Positions 24,923-30,235 of a stretch of DNA of 30,235 bases are shown one piece after another. Position numbers and translations under genes: made by a program. Within the stretch, counting starts at the first letter, position 1. Each line of letters opens with the position of its first letter. The stretch is from JBBQHM01 sp038323965 (GTDB taxonomy: Bacteria; Verrucomicrobiota; Verrucomicrobiia; Chthoniobacterales; UBA10450): positions 1-30,235 of the forward strand of contig JBBQHM010000015.1 in assembly GCA_038323965.1 (NCBI GenBank). The letters run 5' to 3'. The notes under the pieces were generated by a model. That model was not told the DNA's origin. It saw only the letters and a list, made by a program, of their open reading frames with translations, and ran no database searches.

Positions 24923-25965
24923 GCGCCGAATTGAAATCTGAACTCATCGATCGTGCGCGAGATATTGGATTTGATATCTGCCGGGTCTCCCCGGCAAACG
25001 CACCGAAACACTCCGAAAAGTTCCAGCGCTGGATCGCCGCCGGCGCACATGGCGAGATGCAATATCTTGAGCGCGGCGCCGCCAAGCGGCTCGACCTGCA
25101 AATGGTTCTGCCGGGTGTTCGCTCGATCGTTAGTCTCGCCCTGAGTTACTGGCAGGGCGAAGACGTGAAGCAGTTTCCTGGTAAAATTGCGCGCTATGCG
25201 TGGGGGGACGATTACCACGAACTCATCGAGAAAAAACTCGCAGCACTCGATGCCTTTCTCGTTGCTCGAGGCGGCACGCAAAAATGCTACGTCGATACCG
25301 GGCCAATCCTCGAACGTGATCACGCTGCCAGCGCGGGCGTTGGCTGGCACGGGAAAAGTACGATGCTGATCAATCGCGAGCTTGGCACCTGGTTTTTTCT
25401 GGCCGAGATCCTCACCACGCTCGACCTGCCTGCCGACGACGAGGCGCGCGACCATTGCGGCAGTTGCACGCGGTGCATCAACGCCTGTCCAACCGATGCC
25501 ATCACCGCGCCGGGAGAACTGGATGCGCGTCGCTGTATCTCCTATCTGACGATCGAGCTGAAAGGAAGCATCCCGATCGAATTGCGTCCGCTCATCGGGG
25601 ATCGCATTTACGGGTGCGACGCATGTCTCGACGCCTGCCCTTGGAATCGCTTCGCCAGGGTGTCGCGCGAAGCTACCTTCGTGGCGCGTCAGGAAACACA
25701 GATGCAGCTACGGGATTACCTCGCTCTCGATGAGGCTCAATTTCGCGCGCTCTTCCGCAATTCGCCGATCAAGCGAACCAAGCGCCGTGGATTTCTCCGG
25801 AATGTCTGCGTCGCGCTGGGGAACGTCGGCACCTCCGCCGACTTGCCCGCGTTAGAAAAGGTAGCGCTGGATTCCGAGCCGCTCATTGTCGAGCACGCGC
25901 GCTGGGCCATTGAAAGGATTGAATCCAAACGCGCCGCTGGCAGCGTCCTATATAGTGCCGGGTGA
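24919..25965 (+). CDS. queG: Epoxyqueuosine reductase QueG
   Basis: A 348-residue cobalamin- and iron-sulfur-dependent reductase that performs the last step of queuosine synthesis on tRNA. The N half carries the family DUF1730-type segment (GAHGEMQYLERGAAKRLD) and YVDTGPILERDHAASAGVGW. Two [4Fe-4S] motifs follow, CGSCTRCINACP from Cys180 and CDACLDACPWNR from Cys233. The C-terminal HEAT-like repeat (PALEKVALDSEPLIVEHARW) is present. The chosen ATG (24919) overlaps the aroK stop; the open frame upstream lies inside aroK and is not homologous. Together with truA and the Sua5-type gene, it is one of three tRNA-modification genes in the window. Confidence 0.94.
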   Translation: MSAELKSELIDRARDIGFDICRVSPANAPKHSEKFQRWIAAGAHGEMQYLERGAAKRLDLQMVLPGVRSIVSLALSYWQGEDVKQFPGKIARYAWGDDYHELIEKKLAALDAFLVARGGTQKCYVDTGPILERDHAASAGVGWHGKSTMLINRELGTWFFLAEILTTLDLPADDEARDHCGSCTRCINACPTDAITAPGELDARRCISYLTIELKGSIPIELRPLIGDRIYGCDACLDACPWNRFARVSREATFVARQETQMQLRDYLALDEAQFRALFRNSPIKRTKRRGFLRNVCVALGNVGTSADLPALEKVALDSEPLIVEHARWAIERIESKRAAGSVLYSAG

Positions 25966-26031
25966 ACGCCTTTGGCTTTGCAAGACTCTAACGACCAGCT
26001 AAATGTCACCGCTGCGCTGTTGACCCTTCCT

Positions 26032-27426
26032 ATGCACGAAAGTCTGACTTCCACCCCTACCGAGACTGCCGCGTCCACCAGCGCCGCGGCAGCGCCCCCG
26101 ATTCCTCGCAAAAAGAAATCGAGGCGTCGGCGTTACATCATTATCGGCTCGATCGTGCTGGTTGTCCTTTGGATTGTCGGTTCGACCATTGCGGGCAAAC
26201 GGGAAAAGCCTATCCCTGTCACAACTGAGAAGGCGACGACGCGCACCATCGTACAAACCGTTGCCGCCACAGGAAAAGTGCAGCCCGCAACCGAAGTGAA
26301 GATCTCGCCGGAAGTTGCGGGCGAGATCATTGAGCTCCCAGTGGTCGATGGCGCGCCGGTGAAGAAGGGGGATCTGCTCCTGCGCATCAAGCCGGATTCC
26401 TACAAGGCGTTATTGGAGCAGCAGGAAGCATCGATCAGCGCCTCGAAAGCGACTAATCTGCAGATGAAAGCCTCGCTCGCGAAAGCAGAAGCGGATTTCA
26501 AACGCAGCACCGATCTGCACAGCAAGCGCATGATATCCGACCAGGATTTTGTGACCGCGTCCACCGGAGTTGATATCGCCAAGGCAACTTTCGAGAGTTC
26601 CCAGCACGAAATTGAGCGCGCGCAGGCCAGTTCGAGCCAGGCGCGGGATCAGTTATCCAAAACAACGATCTACGCGCCGATGGAAGGAGTTGTTACCGTC
26701 CTCAACTCCAAACTGGGCGAACGCGTCGTCGCCACGAACCAATTTGCCGGCACCGAAGTACTGCGTGTCGCCGACCTGAGCCGGATGCAGGCCGTGGTCG
26801 ACGTCAATGAGAACGACGTGGTGAATGTGAAAATCGGCGACAAGGCAAAGATATCGATCGACGCCTATGGCGAGCGGAAGTTCAACGGCGTCGTCCAGCA
26901 GATCGCCAACACCGGTAAGACTACCGGCGCGAATTCCCAGGAAGAAGTGACCAACTTTGAGGTAAAAATCCGCGTCACGGACAACGACGTGCAACTGCGG
27001 CCGAGTCTGAGCTGCACCGCGGATATTGAGACGAATAGCGTCCAGAACGTCGTCGCCGTCCCTCTCCAGAGTGTCACCATCCGCACCGGCGATAGCAACC
27101 TAAGCCCGGAAGAGATCGAGCGACGTAAACAAGCGCTCGCGGCCAAGGACAAGGGCGATAACGCGGCGGATGTTTCTAACGAGAAACAGGACAAGGCGCA
27201 GGCCCGCGAAGACCGCGAGAAAATTTACAAGGTCGTTTTTGTGAAAAAGGGCGATAAAGCGCAGCTTGTGAAAGTGACCACCGGTATTGCCGATGATTCC
27301 TACATGGAAATCAAAAGCGGTATTAGCGCTGGCGACGAAGTGATCTCCGGCACCTACAGCGCAATTAGCCGCAAACTGAAGGAAGGCGCTAAAGTTTCCT
27401 ACGACAAAACAGCGGCGACGAAGTAG
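26032..27426 (+). CDS. macA: Periplasmic adaptor (membrane fusion protein) of a MacAB-like efflux system
   Basis: A 464-residue HlyD/MacA-type adaptor that would link an inner-membrane ABC pump to an outer-membrane channel. A Ser/Thr/Ala-rich cytosolic N-terminus and a basic patch (RKKKSRRRR) precede one membrane helix at about 35-54. Next come a lipoyl half (ATGKVQPATEVKISPEVAGE), an alpha-hairpin rich in Ala, Gln and Lys (about 125-215), the second lipoyl half (TTIYAPMEGVVTVLNSKLG) and a beta-barrel. A charged, low-complexity insert of about 45 residues (SPEEIERRKQALAAKDKG onward) interrupts the C-terminal part. The ATG at 26032 is preferred; an in-frame TTG at 25972 would add 20 residues, starting 6 bases after the queG stop. 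The ABC genes follow after a 150-bp repeat. Confidence 0.88.
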   Translation: MHESLTSTPTETAASTSAAAAPPIPRKKKSRRRRYIIIGSIVLVVLWIVGSTIAGKREKPIPVTTEKATTRTIVQTVAATGKVQPATEVKISPEVAGEIIELPVVDGAPVKKGDLLLRIKPDSYKALLEQQEASISASKATNLQMKASLAKAEADFKRSTDLHSKRMISDQDFVTASTGVDIAKATFESSQHEIERAQASSSQARDQLSKTTIYAPMEGVVTVLNSKLGERVVATNQFAGTEVLRVADLSRMQAVVDVNENDVVNVKIGDKAKISIDAYGERKFNGVVQQIANTGKTTGANSQEEVTNFEVKIRVTDNDVQLRPSLSCTADIETNSVQNVVAVPLQSVTIRTGDSNLSPEEIERRKQALAAKDKGDNAADVSNEKQDKAQAREDREKIYKVVFVKKGDKAQLVKVTTGIADDSYMEIKSGISAGDEVISGTYSAISRKLKEGAKVSYDKTAATK

Positions 27427-27444
27427 CGGCGATGCGCGGGCGTC

Positions 27445-27594
27445 TGTCATCCCGAGCGAAGTCGAGGGACCTCTCAAACGGTCTATCGCTTTCGCGTTTA
27501 CTGAACGTAGCGACCGACATCACCTGCTTCGGCGAGCATGCCGCTCGCTCCCGGCGCGAGGTCCTTCGCCGTCCTTCGGCGACTCAGGATGACA
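27445..27594. repeat. 150-bp imperfect palindromic repeat element between adaptor and ATPase genes
   Basis: The left end TGTCATCCCGAG (27445-27456) is mirrored at the right end, whose reverse complement reads TGTCATCCTGAG (27583-27594). The arms extend inward to GGACCTC (27467-27473) and its complement GAGGTCC (27558-27564). The left arm is 29 bases and the right 37, the excess being a partial duplication of a CCTTCGCCG-like unit. The 84-base centre has no conserved frame. From memory, TGTCATCC[CT]GAGCG...GGACCTC palindromes occur in many copies in several bacterial phyla. Nothing here encodes a mobility protein, so it would be a non-autonomous MITE- or REP-like element. It fills most of the only long intergenic gap (27427-27619), and a strong RNA hairpin is expected. 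Confidence 0.8.
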
Positions 27595-27619
27595 GCATGA
27601 CCGCGCCAAGACTTTCGTG

Positions 27620-28369
27620 ATGGATCCTCTCGACTCTATTCGGCCTCACGGGCCGATCGTCATCGATATCGAGAACATCACGAAGAACTACGTGATGGGC
27701 GAAGAAACCGTGCATGCGCTGCGCGGAGTTTCCTTAAAAATTCATCGCAACGAATACCTTGCGATCATGGGTCCAAGCGGCAGCGGTAAATCGACGCTCA
27801 TGAACATGCTCGGCTGTCTCGATACGCCGAGTTCGGGCCGTTACGATTTCAGCGGCAAGAACGTCAAGGAGATGGACGACGACGAACTCGCCGCCATCCG
27901 GAACCGCGAGATCGGATTCGTGTTCCAGACGTTCAACCTACTCCCCCGCTCCACCAGCCTGAAAAACGTCGAGCTTCCTTTGATCTACGCGGGGGTCGAT
28001 CCTGACACGCGGGAAGAACGCGCTGCCGAAGCGTTACGAGATGTCGGATTAGGCGATCGACTCAGTCATAAACCTAACGAGTTGTCGGGTGGTCAGCGCC
28101 AGCGTGTTGCCATCGCACGGGCGCTGGTGAATAGGCCCTCCATCATATTGGCAGACGAGCCCACCGGAAATCTGGACTCGAAAACCGGCGAAGAAATCAT
28201 GGCGTTACTCGAAACGCTCTACGAACGCGGCAATACCATCATCCTGGTCACGCACGAATCCGACATTGCCCGCCACGCGCGCCGCACCGTATTCTTACGC
28301 GACGGCCTGATCGAAAGTGATGATTATGCCGGCCGGGACAGAGAATTTGCAGAGCTAAGCGCGAGATGA
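27620..28369 (+). CDS. MacB-type ABC transporter ATP-binding protein
   Basis: A 249-residue ATPase of the MacB/LolD family. It has Walker A GPSGSGKST at 51-59, Q-loop FVFQTFNLLPRSTSL, signature LSGGQRQRVAIARAL, Walker B ILADEPTGNLDS and the switch His in LVTHESD. The FNLLPR segment after the Q-loop is typical of MacB/LolD-type proteins that work with FtsX-like permeases. The ATG at 27620 is preceded by an in-frame GTG at 27617; neither has a Shine-Dalgarno, and the palindromic repeat ends only 25 bases upstream. It overlaps the permease gene by ATGA. In this operon the ATPase and permease are separate polypeptides, unlike E. coli MacB where they are fused. Confidence 0.93.
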   Translation: MDPLDSIRPHGPIVIDIENITKNYVMGEETVHALRGVSLKIHRNEYLAIMGPSGSGKSTLMNMLGCLDTPSSGRYDFSGKNVKEMDDDELAAIRNREIGFVFQTFNLLPRSTSLKNVELPLIYAGVDPDTREERAAEALRDVGLGDRLSHKPNELSGGQRQRVAIARALVNRPSIILADEPTGNLDSKTGEEIMALLETLYERGNTIILVTHESDIARHARRTVFLRDGLIESDDYAGRDREFAELSAR

Positions 28370-29619
28370 AGCGTTTCTGGTACGAAATTAGCGAGAGCTG
28401 GAAGATTGCGGCGGCGCAGATGTTGTCGAACAAGACGCGGTCCACGTTGACGGCGTTGGGCGTAATCATCGGCATCGTGGCGGTGACGTTAATGGGAACG
28501 GCGGTGAATGGCATCCAGGCTGGTTTCGACAAGAGCATGTCGGTGCTAGGCGAGGATGTGCTCTACGTACAGAAGGAGCCGTGGGCGCGGGTGAACGATT
28601 GGTGGAACTATCGTAACCGAAAGAAGATCGAAACTTCGTACGCCGAGCAATTGAATCGGATGATCGGGGCGATGCCGAACTCAAACCTCATCATCGCGGT
28701 GCCGGCGACGAGTCTGATCCAGTCGGTCAAGCACGATGATGCAGTTGTGAACGGCATTTTTACACTCGGCACGACGTCGGATTTCATCCTGACCTCCACG
28801 GTCGACTGCAAGGAAGGACGTTTTTTTAACGAGATCGAGGCGCGCGACGCATCCGAAGTGTGCGTCATCGGGTATGACGTCGCGGACGCGCTTTTTCCGA
28901 GTGGTAGTTCGGTTGGCCAGCGCGTGACGATCAATGGTCACCCTTTCAAGATAGTGGGGGTTAACAATCGCCAGGGAACGTTCCTGGGACTTTTCAGCTG
29001 GGACTCCATGATCGTGATGCCGCTGCCGGCATTTAAGAAATATTTTAATACTCCCAAAGCGGAATCAGATGTGCGGGTGAAGGTGAAAGACAAGACCAAG
29101 CTGGCGGAAGCGAAGGACGAGCTAGTGGGATTGATGCGGCGGGTGCGCGGGCTTTCCCCGGAGGCAAAGGATGACTTCGCGATTAACGAGCAACAGGCGT
29201 TCAAGAGCACGTTGGATCCCGTCAAAAATTCGATCGCAATCGCCGGTTTGTTTATCACCGGGCTTTCACTCTTCGTGGGCGCCATCGGGATCATGAATAT
29301 AACTTTCGTTAGCGTGAAGGAGCGCACGAAGGAAATCGGCACGCGCAAGGCCCTCGGTGCGCGCCGTCGCACCATCCTGTTACAGTTTCTGATCGAATCG
29401 ACCGCACTTTGCCTCCTCGGCGGGTTCATTGGCCTGGCGTTTGCCTTTCTTGTTTGTATGGGCATCACCCGGGCTTTCGAATCGTTTCCGCTGCATCTTT
29501 CAATGGGTCTCGTTATCACCAGCATGGTCGTATCGGTGATGACCGGGTTGCTCTCCGGTTTCGCTCCGGCGTGGACGGCGGCGAGGCTCGATCCGGTTAC
29601 TGCTTTGAGGTACGAATGA
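28366..29619 (+). CDS. MacB-like ABC transporter permease (MacB periplasmic core plus FtsX domain)
   Basis: A 417-residue permease. One membrane helix lies at about 24-45 (STLTALGVIIGIVAVTLMG), followed by a large periplasmic MacB-PCD region to about 285. Three FtsX helices follow in the C-terminal 130 residues, starting AIAGLFITGLSLFVGAIGIM and including the signature RTKEIGTRKALGARRRTILLQ. It ends FAPAWTAARLDPVTALRYE, the usual coupling-helix tail. It overlaps the ATPase gene by ATGA. Its own TGA (29617-29619) forms an ATGA with an ATG at 29616, which would normally suit a downstream permease but here leads into the repeat-bounded cassette. It probably exports a lipid, peptide or drug-like substrate; none can be named. 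Confidence 0.92.
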   Translation: MKRFWYEISESWKIAAAQMLSNKTRSTLTALGVIIGIVAVTLMGTAVNGIQAGFDKSMSVLGEDVLYVQKEPWARVNDWWNYRNRKKIETSYAEQLNRMIGAMPNSNLIIAVPATSLIQSVKHDDAVVNGIFTLGTTSDFILTSTVDCKEGRFFNEIEARDASEVCVIGYDVADALFPSGSSVGQRVTINGHPFKIVGVNNRQGTFLGLFSWDSMIVMPLPAFKKYFNTPKAESDVRVKVKDKTKLAEAKDELVGLMRRVRGLSPEAKDDFAINEQQAFKSTLDPVKNSIAIAGLFITGLSLFVGAIGIMNITFVSVKERTKEIGTRKALGARRRTILLQFLIESTALCLLGGFIGLAFAFLVCMGITRAFESFPLHLSMGLVITSMVVSVMTGLLSGFAPAWTAARLDPVTALRYE

Positions 29620-29660
29620 AGAGATTTTACCGCAGAGATCGCAGAGGGCGCAGAGGCTGA
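29616..29660 (+). other. Possible 14-codon leader ORF encoded by the left repeat array
   Basis: An ATG overlapping the permease stop opens a 14-codon frame, MKRFYRRDRRGRRG, whose arginine-rich part is simply the translation of the CGCAGAG array. Its TGA (29658-29660) directly abuts the ATG of the GxxExxY gene. It could carry ribosomes across the repeat by termination-reinitiation, or be a by-product of the repeat. No independent sign of coding is visible. Confidence 0.3.
29629..29655 (+). repeat. Left inverted repeat: three CGCAGAG heptads at 9-base spacing
   Basis: Heptads CGCAGAG begin at 29631, 29640 and 29649, preceded by AC and separated by AT and GG. Compared with the reverse complement of the right array, 23 of 27 bases match, and the only differences are the two dinucleotide spacers. 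Confidence 0.85.
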
Positions 29661-30056
29661 ATGAAACTGGATGAACTGACGGAGGAGATCATTGGCGCCG
29701 CGATGGAGGTGCACCGCGCGCTAGGGCCGGGGCTCCTTGAATCGACCGATGAGCTTTGTCTTTGTCGCGAGTTGCATCTGCGGGAGATCCCGTTCGAAAG
29801 ACAAGTCGGGATCGCAGTCGAATACAAAGGCGTAAAGCTCGACGCCGGCTATCGCGCAGATCTAATCGTTGGCGGCCAAATGCCTGTGGCACTTAAGAGC
29901 ATGGACGCGTTGCTGCCAATTCATGACGCGCAGTTACTTGGCTATCTGAAGTTGAGCGGACTTACGGTTGGGCTGATAATCAACTTCAACGTTCAGCTGT
30001 TAAAGCAAGGCATTCGACGAAAAGTCCTTAATCTTCAGCAAGACGTTTCTCTCTGA
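29661..30056 (+). CDS. GxxExxY-family protein with altered signature and probable inactive nuclease site
   Basis: A 131-residue protein of the GxxExxY family, which I recall as distantly related to PD-(D/E)XK nucleases; function is unknown. The alignment to the family pattern from memory is good along its length: EIIGAAMEVHRALGPGLLES, FERQVGIAVEYKGVKLDAGY, DALLPIHDAQLLGYLKLSGL and LIINFNVQLLKQGIRR. Two hallmark positions differ. The signature reads GLLESTD, with Asp where Tyr is expected, and the presumed ExK motif reads VALKSMD where members normally have VELK (GCA replacing a Glu codon). The Asp of YRADLIV is kept. It lies between two permease genes, bounded by inverted arrays, and is unrelated to efflux. 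The frame is intact and ends in TGA at 30054-30056. Confidence 0.88.
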   Translation: MKLDELTEEIIGAAMEVHRALGPGLLESTDELCLCRELHLREIPFERQVGIAVEYKGVKLDAGYRADLIVGGQMPVALKSMDALLPIHDAQLLGYLKLSGLTVGLIINFNVQLLKQGIRRKVLNLQQDVSL

Positions 30057-30083
30057 CTCTGCGATCTCTGCGTCCTCTGCGGT
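30057..30083 (-). repeat. Right inverted repeat: three CGCAGAG heptads on the minus strand
   Basis: The plus strand shows CTCTGCG units beginning at 30057, 30066 and 30075, separated by AT and TC and followed by GT. This is the inverted partner of the left array. It begins immediately after the GxxExxY stop codon and ends 4 bases before the next permease start. Confidence 0.85.
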
Positions 30084-30087
30084 ATAA

Positions 30088-30235
30088 ATGAAACTCCCCT
30101 CTTTCAAATTAAGCGCGCTCTCCAAGGATACGCTTCGCATGTCCCTGGCATCGCTCGGCGCGAATAAGCTTCGGTCCGCACTAACGATGCTTGGAATCAC
30201 CATCGGCGTCTTCTCTGTTATCTCGGTCATGACCG
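30088..30235 (+). CDS. Second MacB-like ABC transporter permease, 3'-truncated by the window edge
   Basis: The last 148 bases open with ATG and encode MKLPSFKLSALSKDTLRMSL, then LGANKLRSALTMLGITIGVF and a hydrophobic VISVMT. This is the N-terminal pattern of MacB-family permeases: an amphipathic segment, the NKLRSALTMLGI motif and the first membrane helix. The first permease has the matching NKTRSTLTALGVIIG. It is therefore a paralogous second permease of the same efflux operon, with most of the protein beyond the window. The start lies 4 bases after the right repeat array, and no ribosome site is visible in that spacing. Confidence 0.85.
   Translation, partial: MKLPSFKLSALSKDTLRMSLASLGANKLRSALTMLGITIGVFSVISVMT

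Larger units (their letters stand above)
29621..30086 (+). mobile_element. Candidate GxxExxY cassette bounded by inverted heptad arrays and an AATGAA direct repeat
   Basis: This segment separates two co-oriented permease genes. It consists of a left array (29629-29655), one gene and a right inverted array (30057-30083). AATGAA occurs at both outer edges (29615-29620 and 30087-30092). Collapsing to one copy gives GAATGAAACTCC, in which the first permease's TGA and the second's ATG overlap as ATGA. This is what a target-site duplication would leave. Caution is needed because the repeat is only 6 bases and AATGAA also occurs at 29660-29665. No transposase is encoded, so movement would need help in trans. 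Confidence 0.55.

Noticed and set aside
27432..27620. A 62-codon frame through the palindromic repeat
   Set aside because: The frame is made of the repeat arms and begins right after the adaptor stop; the palindromic structure explains the sequence better than coding.
28938..29714. A 258-codon minus-strand open frame across the permease and cassette start
   Set aside because: It is antisense to the permease, has a Ser/Arg-rich shadow composition, and runs through the repeat array.
29629..30083. Regular CGCAGAG repeats as a CRISPR array
   Set aside because: Units are 7 bases with 2-base spacers, inverted across the gene, with no unique spacers and no cas genes.
29660..30095. Alternative direct repeat ATGAAACT at 29661 and 30088 as insertion footprint
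   Set aside because: It is longer (8 bases) but its left copy is the start of the cassette gene, inside the inverted arrays. It would leave the left array outside the element, so AATGAA at the outer edges is preferred.

Overview
The window is a gene-dense stretch (about 95% coding) of a moderately GC-rich bacterial chromosome. Genes for heptose and KDO synthesis (rfaE1, gmhB, kdsB) point to a Gram-negative cell with LPS. Complex I genes and leucine catabolism point to an aerobic heterotroph. The gene mix (rfaE1-gmhB-kdsB-pyrG, fused cysNC, phoH-pgpH, a GxxExxY gene with CGCAGAG repeats), tight packing and scarcity of Shine-Dalgarno sites fit a soil Verrucomicrobiota, perhaps of the Chthoniobacterales. 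That placement is an inference from memory of such genomes, not a database result. No rRNA, tRNA, CRISPR array, phage gene or canonical transposase was seen, and no stretch over 300 bases lacks a gene.

Layout. 1-3187: leucine breakdown, with HMG-CoA lyase (cut by the left edge) meeting a convergent pair, a crotonase-type hydratase and a methylcrotonyl-CoA carboxylase beta subunit. 3250-9055: a small membrane protein, then mannose-1-phosphate guanylyltransferase, ruvX/yqgF, truA and a 1037-residue hybrid histidine kinase. 9063-11749: sulfate activation (cysD, fused cysNC). 11846-12957: an isolated nuoB-nuoC pair. 12954-16354: phoH, a PgpH-like HD phosphodiesterase and a purine nucleoside phosphorylase. 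16441-17683: two unrecognised exported proteins. 17839-21719: rfaE1-gmhB-kdsB-pyrG, joining LPS core sugar synthesis to CTP supply. 21716-24337: purE-purK followed by a Sua5/TsaC-type gene. 24413-25965: aroK-queG. 26032 to the right edge: a MacAB-like efflux operon (adaptor, ATPase, permease, second permease cut by the edge).

The most unusual part is the efflux operon, which carries two insertions. One is a 150-bp imperfect palindrome between adaptor and ATPase (27445-27594). The other is a roughly 466-bp cassette between the two permeases: a GxxExxY gene bounded by inverted arrays of CGCAGAG heptads, with the direct repeat AATGAA at both outer edges. Removing the cassette plus one copy of that repeat on paper would restore a 4-base ATGA stop/start overlap between the permeases, the junction type used at many other places here. 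The GxxExxY protein appears to have lost its signature Tyr and the Glu of its ExK motif.

Two architectural habits recur. Co-directional genes commonly overlap by ATGA or GTGA, and all three tightly convergent pairs overlap by exactly 4 bases at their stop codons.
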